A stretch of DNA of 64,000 bases, from contig CM035355.1 in assembly GCA_020137815.1 (NCBI GenBank), forward strand, positions 657,451 through 721,450, written 5' to 3'. This DNA comes from Hormiphora californensis (lineage: Eukaryota; Ctenophora; Tentaculata; Cydippida; Pleurobrachiidae). The notes beneath the pieces were generated by a model. The model saw nothing but the letters and a program-made list of their open reading frames with translations. It was not told the DNA's origin and made no database searches. The position numbers and the translations under genes are program-made. This document shows positions 10,962 through 21,117 of this stretch, piece by piece (positions within the stretch are counted from its first letter, which is position 1; each line of letters starts with the position of its first letter).

Positions 10962-11436
10962 GTTAGTGACCTGTTACAAAGTTCAATCAGTATTTGTCGA
11001 ATGTCGGTTGTAGCTTATCGGTGTTAAGGGGGAAACGAAATCAATAAAACTGTTTCCATAAAATATTTATATAGATTTAATTAATAGTTAAAATTCTGAA
11101 AAATAAGGTCAATCAAATTTGGCTATTACTTTAAAGCTAAAGTCACTGTGTATTGAACACATCAACTGAACTTTTACTCATTAATTGCCTACTCTCCTCG
11201 GCCTCCCAGTATGTTCATCTTTCTCTATAACACGTCAATTTCTGTCAATCTGTCTGCCATATTTTATTGCCTTTCACTGACTGGGGATTGAGTGACATAC
11301 TGACATGATCGTTCCTCCCTTTCTCTCCCCTCTCTCTCTTTCTCTCCCCTCTCTCTCTCTCCATACTACGAGGTGCTTTCACTATGCTCACATCACTCCT
11401 GCATCGTTCACTTTAAACTTGTCTCAAGGTACCGAA

Positions 11437-11578
11437 CCGCATGGCAAACCGAAAAAAAAATTGTTGAAGCACTTCGCGTATTTTTCTCTCGTCCTTATGA
11501 AACTAGCCTCAGCACATGCAACAACTTTGAAAGTGTTATCATTTCAGTACAAAACCTCAAAGCATTCGTGAGTCCAAA
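11437..11578 (+). pseudogene. Fragment related to the LINE ORF1 at the window start
   Basis: The stretch CAACAACTTTGAAAGTGTTA followed by AAAACCTCAAAGC parallels AACAATTTTGAAACGGTTAT and AAAACCTCGAGAAAC at 18-60. The peptides NNFESVI and NNFETVI correspond. Upstream it reads EALRVFFSRPYETSLSTC. This suggests a 5' piece of the same ORF1 type, cut off at about 11580. The link rests on about 40 aligned bases, so it is tentative. Confidence 0.35.
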
Positions 11579-11624
11579 GGGGAACTTGCCCACCACCGTG
11601 TTACTTGATACTCCCAAAATTTAC

Positions 11625-12055
11625 ATTTAACTTTACTTTTAAACCCAAATTTAAATTTTTTTACATTTTTACATTTAAAACTTTTCATTTACATTTACAA
11701 TTTTAAATTACATTTTTCCCCAAATTTTCACATTTTTTTTACATTTACATTTCTTTTAAATTTTTACATTACATTTACATTTACATTTACATTTCTTTAC
11801 ATTTACTTTTAAACCCATTTACATTTTTTCCCTTTTCTTTCTTTCATTTCATTTCTTTAATTTAATTTTTTCCTTTCTTTAAATTTCATTTCTTTCATTT
11901 CTTTAATTTTTTTACTTTTACATTACTTTAAAACCATTTACTTTACATTTACATTTACATTTACATTTACTTTTACTTTACTTTTAATTTTTTTTTACTT
12001 TCTTTTACTTTTTACTTTTACTTTACTTTACATTTACTTTTACCACTCGTACCTG
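11625..12055 (+). repeat. (TTTACA)n-type low-complexity region
   Basis: About 430 bases of degenerate ACATTT, ACTTTT and CATTTC repeats with almost no G. No gene content. Confidence 0.9.
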
Positions 12056-12059
12056 TTTG

Positions 12060-15000
12060 AAAAACATTTTTCAAGCCATCATTTTTTCCAAATTTTATAC
12101 TCCTTTTTTTTTAAACTTTTCCCCACCCCCCAAAGTCTGCACGGAATTTTTTTTGCGCGTTTATCACTGTTACTGTACACGCGCCCCAAAATTTTTATAA
12201 AATTTCAGTTTTTGGGTAAACAGTTAAAAAAAAAAGGACTTTTTGGGCTCGAAATTCAGATTGAATAATCCCACTCAGGGCAATCTATGCTAACTGATGC
12301 TTGTACCCAAATACCCATGTTATTTCCATGAAACCTAACCCCTCGTTTCCCTTTATTATCACCCAGGAAAATTCCAAATTGTACTGTACCCATAACTTTT
12401 GGTACCGTACCGGGGTTTCCCCCGGGTCTGATTGACCTAAATGATGTGCAGTGGAGGGAAAGTGTCCGCCCAGCTCTTTCCCCTACCCAAAACAGCCGGA
12501 AGTGCGATTTGTCGGCCCCAGGGCATAAAGGAGCTAGACGTAAGGAAATTTTTGGGGGAGCCCCCGGTGAATTGTTTGCCTATGCATTTACCCCGGGTTT
12601 TTTTTAAACTCCCCAAATGGCAAAACTTTCGGGAGGTAAAACAAAATGTGTGCATTTTTTAAGGCCCAATGGATGATGACAGCTGTCAAAAATTCTTTAC
12701 TGGCCTTCTCGCCTTTACCGAAGAATCCTTTAAAAACGCATGGTATTGTTGGGGAAGCGGATACATCCTCAAGGAGGGGCCCAAAAGGGGGCAAAGTTTT
12801 TAAAAAAAAAGGGTTTAAAGAATTGCCTTTTAAATTGGCACTGAAAAATGAATTTTTCCCCTGATCCTAACAAACAGGATTTCTGTACACCAAACTTTTT
12901 TTTTTCCCGGCGGGAAAATCCCCCCTTTTTTTCTAGTTGGCAATTACCCTATAAAAAAAACCCCCCTCCCTGGAACTTAGTGAGTCAAAAAACAGTTCCC
13001 AAAATCCAAACCCGAATTTTTTTCCCCAAGGGGCCCTAAGTCTAAAAAAAGTTGTCAGACTTCAATTTTCATTGGGCAACGAAGATTTTGGGCATTATTT
13101 CAACTTTCCCTTTTGGGGGTTCAAAGATGCCAGTACCCAGTCCCTCAGTTCCCATACAACCTGCCCAATTGGTATCCTATAGAAATCCAGCCTCGGGGGG
13201 GCAATTCCTTTCTGGTGCTGTGAAAGTATTTTGAGGGGAAACGAAATTATTCATGTTTCCTTTTTGTAAGTTTTTTGGAAACTCTGTGAAATTTTTGGCG
13301 AACTTTCACAGGACTTTTTGAGCAAAAACGCAGCACGGGAGAAGCACGTAAAACACTAACGTGGCTTTTTGGGTCTCATTTTTACAATGGGGGTACTTTA
13401 GAAACTTACGGGGTTAGCGGAGTGTGGCCAGTACAAGAGAGAAGGGGGCAGGCTTTTGGATTGTTTGGGATTGCTGTCATGATGCCCCTTTAAATTTCCC
13501 CCTGCAGCATTCCAAAAAACCTGTTCCTTGACCTGAAATGAGGGAAAAATTTTACTGTAAAAAACCCCAAAGGGGTCCAAAGAAAAATGAAAGTTGGTGG
13601 ATTTTTCAATGTCTCTTAAAAATACAATCGGGGCCAAATAATTCCCCATAAATTAGTGCGGATAAACAATTTTAGAATCTCAAAAAGACTTCATTTTAAA
13701 CCAGACCCGAATTCTCCCGTATCTTTTGGATTGTTGGTATCTTCCCCTTTCCCCACGGTGAGGCATAAAACTCCAACTACCGACTACGAAGTTCTACGAG
13801 GTCTGTAAAGACACAAAAAGTGGTCATTGTTATCTGTAAAACTTCGGTAGAACTTGCTACTGTTTTTACCTTCCATGTCTGAGGGCTACTAATAACAGTA
13901 AATGGCACAAAAAAACATTGTGCTTTTCATAGCCCCGATAGTATTGCATGTAAATTTATTGGTACTGTATCGATCAATCATTTGGATGTGATGAAAATTC
14001 TTTATGCTGTTTTAACCCCCATTTTTCTTAAAAAAATTCTCCTATTATTTCTCAAAGACCTGTCTTAGATATGCTGATAGTCCTTTTTTAACACTTCCAC
14101 TTCCAAATAAATTAATTCACCTTTAGCTTGTAATATGGACCTTTTTTCAATGTCTTTCGACCTGTACCCAAAAACCCGGTGTTGTGTTTTTCAGGTTCCA
14201 TGGTTACAAAAAAAAAAAGTTATTTCCCGTACCCAACTGTTAGGTACCACTGTCTCTCTTATTTTCACAGGTCATCAATCAACGATAACTTACTATATAT
14301 GCAAAAACACCCGAAACTTACCCCCCATCATGTTTGGGGCCCCCAAATCGCGTCATCAAATCAATCACGTAACAAGTAGCATCTAAAGCTGGGGTGAGTT
14401 CAATCACATCACCCACATCATGATCAATCCCCCATGGGGAAGATCCCCCCCCCAAGATAAAATCATCCCATAGAGGATCGATACCCCACCCAGATCAGAT
14501 CCCCCCCGTGACGATCAGACACCCCAGGGTACAATCCCACATTTCACCCAGTAGTCCCATGTGATGATGAGACCCCCCCCAATAAGGGGTAAAAAGAAAA
14601 AGACTACGACAAAAATTGAGAGAGAGGAGAGAGAGGGGGGAGGAAAAAAGAAAAAAAAGGGGGGGGAGCAAAAACCCCGGGGAGAGAGAGAGAAGGAGGA
14701 GAAAAAAAAGACTAGAGAAAGAAACCAAAAAGGGGGGGATAATAGAGAGGGAAAGCGAAGAAAAGGGAAAAGGGTTTATCCCCCCCAAAAAAAGGGGGGG
14801 CCCTTAAAAAAACCCCCGGGGGGGGAAAAAAAAGGGGGGGGTTTTTCTAAGTTTCTAAAATAAAATTAAAAAACCATTTTTAAAGGGCCCCCGTAGGATG
14901 GCCCCGGGGTTCCAATAAACCCGACCCTGTCCCCTCAAAACCTGGTGTGTGTGTTATCATGGTTACCATGGTTACAATAAAAAAATTTTTTCCTTACCGA

Positions 15001-15470
15001 TGTTTAGGTGCACTGCCCTCTCTTATTACACAGGTACATCAATAAAATTAATTATTTTTCCCCCAAATTATTGCCACGCTCGGGTTTAGAATGTAGTAAG
15101 GGACACGGACCCCTATAAAAAAAACCCTGCAAAACCGTAATTACGATGTCCCAAGCCAAAATCGAGGGTACCCAAACTAGTTCCCCGGCTTTTGTACCGT
15201 GTGAACTTTTTTAACGTGTTTTTTTTAGAGATCCCAATGCGGGCAACCCCAAACCTTTTGTTTTTACCCCCCCTGATGTAGTGACATCTGTTTTGTCTGG
15301 TTTTAAATATTGCTCCTTCATAAAGATTTATTTCACAAGACCATGTTATATAGAAGTGCTCCTTCATAAATATAAAGTCAGGGCCCCCCCCATTGGGGGG
15401 AGGGATTTTTCCCCCGTTTAAAATGGATGGATAAAATACACACATGCAACACTGCTTCAACTTTGGTCCT
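12060..15470. other. Stretch of probably poor sequence quality without readable genes
   Basis: Homopolymer runs of 5-9 A, C, G or T occur every few dozen bases on both strands (for example at 12895-12965, 14570-14840 and 15100-15120). No frame stays open beyond about 100 codons. The density of runs is unlike any other part of the window and suggests homopolymer length errors or a badly resolved repeat, not biology. The motif TGGTTACAAAAAAAAAAAG, followed by CCCGTACCCAACTGTTAGGT, at 14200-14246 recurs in similar form at 14960-15010, so part of this is a duplicated segment. I see no supportable gene. Confidence 0.55.
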
Positions 15471-15862
15471 TACGAGCAATGCTTTACTGAGGTAGTAGTT
15501 ATGTACGGCACTGATAATATATGTCTGCTGTTGCTATAATAACGAATGTGTCTTTTTGAGATAAGAGGTTTCGAATTACACTGATAACAATCAAAGTATT
15601 AGTGTTCTTGTTCATGAGATGTCTTTAACAAACAAACAGAAACTGTTCTGGGGAAAGTGTGTATAAATAATAATGAGGCCTTCTGTGGGGTACTGTGTGA
15701 CACAATACAGATGATGTTAGTTTTTATCAAATTTAAAATCTTAATTTCCCTGCTAGGCTTGTGTGGTGAAATATAAAGTTGGGTCCTTCGCTTCGCTCCA
15801 TCGCTCCATTGATCTTTGGGAAAAAGATTGTGTAAGAGGTAACAGCTTTATAACAGTGTTTA

Positions 15863-15999
15863 TAAGGCGATTGGTCAGAGTCTCGCGGCATATTCCAAAC
15901 CATGGTGTCAGACATTGAAAACAAGTGTTTCAACTTGTTATCAATGTCTGACACCTGCATGACTCGGAATATGTCGCGAGACTATGACCAATCGCCTTA
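15863..15999. mobile_element. Short foldback element
   Basis: TAAGGCGATTGGTCAGAGTC at the left is matched by GACTATGACCAATCGCCTTA at the right. The inner arms GGTGTCAGACATTGA and TCAATGTCTGACACC pair as well. The direct repeat TTGTGTAAGAGGTA occurs at 15828 and 15999, on either side. The element may therefore have inserted with, or be associated with, a local duplication. There is no coding content. Confidence 0.7.
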
Positions 16000-16157
16000 T
16001 TGTGTAAGAGGTATAGATAAGAATCGAAAGACAGTACCTACCTACAATACAAATTAATTTGAGGAACTATGTCTTGACTTTACTACAACGGACGATAATC
16101 CTTCATACATCCACCCACTATTATAGCCATTCTAATCTCCCCGACTGTCCTCGAGTC

Positions 16158-16305
16158 ATCATGGGGACCTCTCAGATCAGAAATGTGCTCCTCAACCTCT
16201 CTCTTCTATTCTTCCCTATTCCCACTTCTTCCAAAATCCCTCTACGTCGGAGACACTTCAAGATCCGGCACGATACCCAGGACAGCGATGCTTCTCGCAT
16301 CTGAC
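16158..16305 (+). CDS. Doubtful short ORF with signal-peptide-like start
   Basis: The frame starts MGTSQIRNVLLNLSLLFF, a plausible secretory signal, and stops after 48 codons. One base out of frame, the sequence continues as STNKCPTGYR followed by GTATGT, a possible donor. With a one-base error this could be the first exon of a Cys-containing secreted or membrane protein, perhaps that at 18123-18516. Not verifiable here. Confidence 0.2.
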
Positions 16306-16479
16306 TCTGTGTTCAGTACCAACAAGTGTCCCACTGGGTATCGTGTATGTCGGTTGGAGTAAGACTGAGTTACTGGGGTCTCCCCTATATTTTCCATCAA
16401 GGCTAGCATGAAAATACTATCAGAATAGACCAAGATGAGGGGTTGGTGACATAGACACCGTGCGCGACCAAGATTGAGC

Positions 16480-17179
16480 GGGGGGGATCCCATGGTATAC
16501 TTTGGTATACTTTGGCACTTTCCACAACTTTTTCAGCGATTTTCCATATACCAAAGTATACCAAAGTATACCAAAGTATACCAAGGTATACCAAAGTATA
16601 CCATAAAAATTTTGAAAAAGGTAAAATTTAAGCGATAAGTTAACATAAATGACTTAATTTGTAAAACTACATCCTTATTTCGTTATAAGTTGGTAATATA
16701 ACGCTTATTAAACCGATTTTTACGTTTTTGTTACATCATCCGGCTAGTGCTCAAGGCTTGCCACTCAGGGTTCGATTCCCGGTGAAGGCAATTTTTGAAA
16801 ATTTTTTGGAGACTTTACCAAATACTATTTGAACATTTTCTTGACTTTTTAAAAGTTTTTTATCATACTCAAATGGGTCCCAATTTGTCAAACCCCAGTT
16901 TTCTGACTCACCATTTTATAGGTAATATTTTCCCTCGATTCTATGAATTTAGCCTATTTAGCACCATTGTCCAATTTTATGAGTTAAGAAAGTTTATATA
17001 AAATGTTTTAAAGCCTTAACTGTTGTAAATTAACACTTTAAAGTACGTAAAGCTATTAAAAAGATATGGTATACTTTGGTATACTTTGGTACTTTCCACA
17101 TAATTTTTTGGGATTTTCCATATACCAAAATATACCAAAGTATACCAAAGTATACCATGGGACCCCCCCCCCCCCCCCC
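16480..17179. mobile_element. Foldback element with poly-G ends and 8-bp target duplication (family F3, copy 1)
   Basis: The ends are GGGGGGGATCCCATGGTATAC and, inverted, GTATACCATGGGAC plus a long C run. The octamer GATTGAGC stands on both sides (16472-16479 and 17180-17187), a clean 8-base target duplication. Each end carries several TTGGTATAC/GTATACCAA copies that fold on themselves. The middle contains GGTTCGATTCCCGG at about 16773, a match to the tRNA B-box. An 8-base duplication is typical of hAT transposons, but no transposase is present, so the superfamily is an inference. Confidence 0.8.
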
Positions 17180-17479
17180 GATTGAGCTCGATCTCGCACG
17201 CACTAGGTGTCAATGTCACCAAGATGAGGTGGAGAACTCAGTATCCCAGGTTCCTAAGACGTCTTTACAAACAAACAAACCTACCTACATCATGATTATC
17301 ATCATTGCATTATTGTGCGCCTTGTGTGGTTTATATCATGTATATGATGATCCGTCATCAGTAGGTATTCAGTCAGTGCCGGTTTTGTGTCATATTAATA
17401 GACGCACTGTAAGCTATGTTCCACTGATTATTATCAAAACATGTATTATTATTATTATTATTATTAACACGTGCGTCAT

Positions 17480-17564
17480 CCTCAGCGGCACTACACGATC
17501 TGGAAGCGGAGGGTAACTACCGTGGCTCAGTACATGCCGTACACTGCACAGAGGTAGGGGGTTT
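17480..17564 (+). CDS. Possible internal exon
   Basis: Between an acceptor-like CATCCTCAG and a donor-like CAGAG|GTAGGG the sequence is open in two frames, one reading ALHDLEAEGNYRGSVHAVHC. It may belong to the membrane-protein gene whose last exons lie at 18123-18516, but the phases do not settle which frame or donor is used. The 600 bases from 17565 to 18122 show nothing else. Confidence 0.25.
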
Positions 17565-18122
17565 TGTTAGAGACACGTTATCAGTGAACCGGAGCCATTT
17601 TAACTTTATTTTATGAGTATAACATCTTTATCCCCCAATTAGATGTTTCTTAGATATGAGCTGTACCTATAACATTCCCCGAATTAGATATTTCTTTACC
17701 TTGGTATTGGGTTACTGGTTCTATCTGGAGTACTTTACATAGTTGATCTACAAAAAGACCTGGTTCTGTTAAAGTTTCTATCTGGAATATTTACCACTCT
17801 ATCAGGTAAGATCTGGTAACACAGATAGACGTTTTCACCCCCCTTTTCGTGTGCGGAATGTTTTTGCGTGTCAAATCACATGCTAACGTGTGGTGTGCAC
17901 GTCAAAATTGATAAATTTCACATGCGCGGTCATTTGGGGGTGACAACTTCAAAAATCCGACTTTACAGGGCATTGCGATAGTAAGGCACGTTTGAGCGTA
18001 CCCGCAAGGTAGGGGTAATTGCGTTACCAAGATAGACAATGATAACATGGCACTGAATCAATAAAAAACATCATATTCGGAGGAAATCCACAATACCATA
18101 TATGGCTATTTTCTCTCCCCAG

Positions 18123-18516
18123 GATTGTTACTGTTATCCTCATTACCTGTACTACTGCTGGGCGCTAAGAACATGTTTATTGTTGTCCCCACGAGTGATC
18201 CCCAGCCAACTACTGTCTCTGTGAAACCAGGAGTTTCGCTGGAAATTGCCATAGGTAAACAACCAATCATAACTCGTTATTTAGGTCACGTGACTGGTTA
18301 TCAGTCGGTCGGTTCTTGGTAAAGGGGTGTAGGGGAGCCACAAGTAATAATAATTAGCAAGGAATTAATAGTGCAATTAATATTTTGTAATTCGCAGGTA
18401 CAGGATTATTTTCTCTGGTGGTAGGGGTTTACAATATTATACGAGGAAGAAGGATTTTTAGAAAGAGGAGCGCTCAACAAAAACTCGGAATTGCATTTGG
18501 GACACTCAGTTTTTAA
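18123..18516 (+). CDS. Last two exons of an unidentified small membrane protein
   Basis: Exons 18123-18254 and 18398-18516 join in phase 1 (ATA G|GTAAAC to GCAG|GTACAG). The first holds a hydrophobic segment (LLLLSSLPVLLLG) and an extracellular-looking Thr/Pro/Val piece. The second holds another membrane segment (GTGLFSLVVGVYNII), a basic RGRRIFRKR stop-transfer motif and a short tail ending GTLSF. The pattern suggests two membrane passes with a basic cytosolic end. I do not recognise the family. The 5' part is missing; candidate upstream pieces are at 16158 and 17480. Confidence 0.5.
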
Positions 18517-18875
18517 GAGAAGTTCAGTTTCACAAAGAAAAAGACTTATTGATATAAAATTATAAAAGTATACTGATTTAAATTTAGGTACTTCTAGACT
18601 TTAGTAAGTGTTAGCGATTTAGAACAACATGTGATTGTATAACTTGTCGATAGTGCTTCCTGTACAACTTGTCGATAGTGCTTCCTGTTGACAAGTCGGT
18701 ATCAGATTACCTAGTCGGACAAGAAATGATTGACGTAGCGCGCGAGGTGTACAATACAAGCGTCTTCGCGCGTCCTTGCGCGCAAATTGATTTTTTCAAA
18801 TTCAGAGAAAGCCGCGCCGCGCACTCCAAATTCGGAGAAAAATATATTTAAAAAAGTCGGATTTTTGAAGTTGTT

Positions 18876-19259
18876 AAGGAACCATAATAAAGTTCAAGAG
18901 CGCACCCCATCAAAGAGCGTACCACCTCCAAAAGACACCACTCCAAGAGCGCACCACATCAAAGAGAGCTCCCCATCCAGAAGATACCGCGCGCAGGGGA
19001 CACCACGCGCAGAAGAGACCGCACGCGCAAATACAACGCCGCGCTGGTCTCTTCTGCGCGTGGTGTCCCCTGCGCGTGGTATCTTCTGGATGGGGAGCTC
19101 TCTTTGATGTGGTGCGCTCTTGAAGTGGTGTCTTCTGGAGGTGGTGCGCTCTTGGATGTGGTCTCTTTTGGGTATGGTGCGCTCTCAGGTGTGGTCTCTC
19201 TTCGATAGGGTGCGCTCTTGGGTGCTCTTGGAGGCTCTTGAACTTTATTATGGTTCCTT
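18876..19259. mobile_element. Foldback MITE, family F1, copy 2
   Basis: Almost identical to the copy at 1023-1410, including AAGGAACCATAATAAAGTTC at the left, its complement at the right, and the central GCGCGCAGGGGACACCACGC with its inverse. High identity between two copies 18 kb apart implies recent movement or gene conversion. It lies about 390 bases upstream of the LINE A ORF1 start. Confidence 0.9.
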
Positions 19260-19647
19260 TTTCTTCAGAAAAAAAAGATTTTTTGAAGTTGATACCCCCC
19301 AGCGGTCGCTCGACTAGAAAAGGCGGTTTCCGAGAAGATCGCAGAGTGTGAGTTAGCCAACAAAACCATGCATACAGCAGATTACAAATGCAATCATGCA
19401 ATGATGGACAGTTAAACGGCCAACGCCTTCTAGCCCCTCAACACTGAACCTCAAACTTTCATCAACTACAACGTAAAACTATTTATTGAGATATGTGATA
19501 CGTCGATAACCTGAGATAACCTGAGATATCCTGTGATAATTACGATCAAGTCACTGGTATCTACTCCTTTTGCAGCCAACAACGACAACTGTGAGTACAC
19601 ACAATCCCCTCGATCCCCACTCCTCTAGTGAATCCTGCATATCCATC

Positions 19648-21117
19648 ATGTCCACGACAAGAAGTGGGACGGAATTTTCACCGTTCGATGATCCAACCAC
19701 CACCCCTAAGGCAATCACTGTCCAAACCCTTGCCCATCCCAACCCTGCAAATCATCTATCAACGCCTCCACGAACCAATAACTTTTCAATGCCAATTCAA
19801 ACTCCACGCCATTTCACATCCGCTCAACAATGTCTATGCAATGGGACCAAATCAAGTGGGCGTATGATCAAGTGTATCACGTGCAAATGCTGCTACCATG
19901 ACGAGTGCGTTAGCTTGAAATCCCTGAGCAAATTCCTTGAAATCTCTGAAGAGGGCCTTTTATGCGTTGATGACTGGGTTTGCCCGGAGTGTATCGTTAC
20001 TGCCCAGCTTCTTCGAGCCGGTAGTCCCTTGTTTGACGCTATTGCGACTAAAGCAGCTAAACTGATGGCTGACCAATCAAACATCCATAACAACTCTCAC
20101 CTTGATTCAACTGTTAACGCATGGCAACCAACAACCACTCCCGTTCAATCTGAAACCACTATGGGCATCTTGAACAATGAACATTTTCCACCGCTACCCT
20201 CATCCAACAGTAGCTCCTCACTTCAACGCACCGGCACAACATCCACCGACAGAACTAACAATGATACAACTCGTTCAGGTGTCCAAAACCAAACCCCTCC
20301 TAAGGTTACACCGAGAAAAGTACTTCCACCCCAGCCTCGATTGACGATCCACTGTGATGATGTGAAGGAGACGAGGAATGCTATCGACAAAGCCTTGGAA
20401 AATATACCTATCTCTCAAGCAAGGAACTTTTCTTCCTCGGTAAGAGTGTGGTTTCCCAATGAGGAATGTCAACAATTGGCCACAGAATGTTTGAAGACTG
20501 CAGGAGTGCTAGAGCAAACTGCCAGAGTGTCCGCTGAGGTAATGTCAAAAGTAGAACTCAGGTTTGTCCCTGTTGAGTCACTCCCAAGAGATGCCACGAC
20601 GGAGGAATGTAGAAAATTCTGTCTCGAAAAGCTAACAGCGAAGAATGAAGTTCTGAGAACCTGCAAAGACCTTTCCGTTGTCTATTTCAAACGCATGCAT
20701 ACAGACCCGGACCTAGCCACAGTTGTCCTGAAACTACCAGTGCAGCTGAAGGACAAGCTTATGTCTGACGGTAGGGTCTTCTTCCAAATGTCTTCCGTCA
20801 GAGTGTCTCATCGTGTACACATCAAGAGATGTCCTCACTGCCAAGCCCTTGGCCACTACCCTGATAAATGCCCGAAGAAATCCCATCCAGCGACATGTAT
20901 GTATTGTGCAGAAGAGCATTCTACTGAAAGCTGTTCACTGAAAGAGGACACTGAGAAACACTGCTGTAAAAACTGTATCAACAATTCAGGACTCTCCTCA
21001 GATGTTCAACCTCACCATGCTGGCTCACCTAAATGCCCAACGTACAAAGAGCACTATGATCGTATTTCAAAAAACTACCGTCAACGCAGCACCTTGCTCT
21101 CAAATACGGCAATCTAA
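19648..21117 (+). CDS. LINE A ORF1: PHD-like finger plus zinc knuckles
   Basis: The first ATG in the frame is at 19648, giving 489 residues; the frame is open further upstream without an ATG. Residues 62-116 form a Cys/His finger (CLC, KCITCKCCYHDEC, VCPEC) of PHD type. A Ser/Thr/Asn-rich linker follows, then a folded middle (LTIHCDDVKETRNAIDKAL), and near the end zinc knuckles (CPHCQALGHYPDKC, CMYCAEEHSTESC, CCKNC). Such ORF1 proteins of CR1-group LINEs bind nucleic acid and chaperone the RNA. At 21069-21075, 14 codons before the stop, lies the heptamer A AAA AAC in the zero frame. ORF2 overlaps in the -1 frame. Confidence 0.85.
   Translation: MSTTRSGTEFSPFDDPTTTPKAITVQTLAHPNPANHLSTPPRTNNFSMPIQTPRHFTSAQQCLCNGTKSSGRMIKCITCKCCYHDECVSLKSLSKFLEISEEGLLCVDDWVCPECIVTAQLLRAGSPLFDAIATKAAKLMADQSNIHNNSHLDSTVNAWQPTTTPVQSETTMGILNNEHFPPLPSSNSSSSLQRTGTTSTDRTNNDTTRSGVQNQTPPKVTPRKVLPPQPRLTIHCDDVKETRNAIDKALENIPISQARNFSSSVRVWFPNEECQQLATECLKTAGVLEQTARVSAEVMSKVELRFVPVESLPRDATTEECRKFCLEKLTAKNEVLRTCKDLSVVYFKRMHTDPDLATVVLKLPVQLKDKLMSDGRVFFQMSSVRVSHRVHIKRCPHCQALGHYPDKCPKKSHPATCMYCAEEHSTESCSLKEDTEKHCCKNCINNSGLSSDVQPHHAGSPKCPTYKEHYDRISKNYRQRSTLLSNTAI

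Noticed and set aside
14495-14863. Lys/Glu/Gly-rich frame of 100 codons and its antisense
   Set aside because: Low-complexity, error-prone purine stretch.
16735-16792. tRNA gene with B-box GGTTCGATTCCC
   Set aside because: The 5' half, A-box and a matching acceptor stem are missing; it lies in a foldback element and is at most a tRNA-derived fragment.
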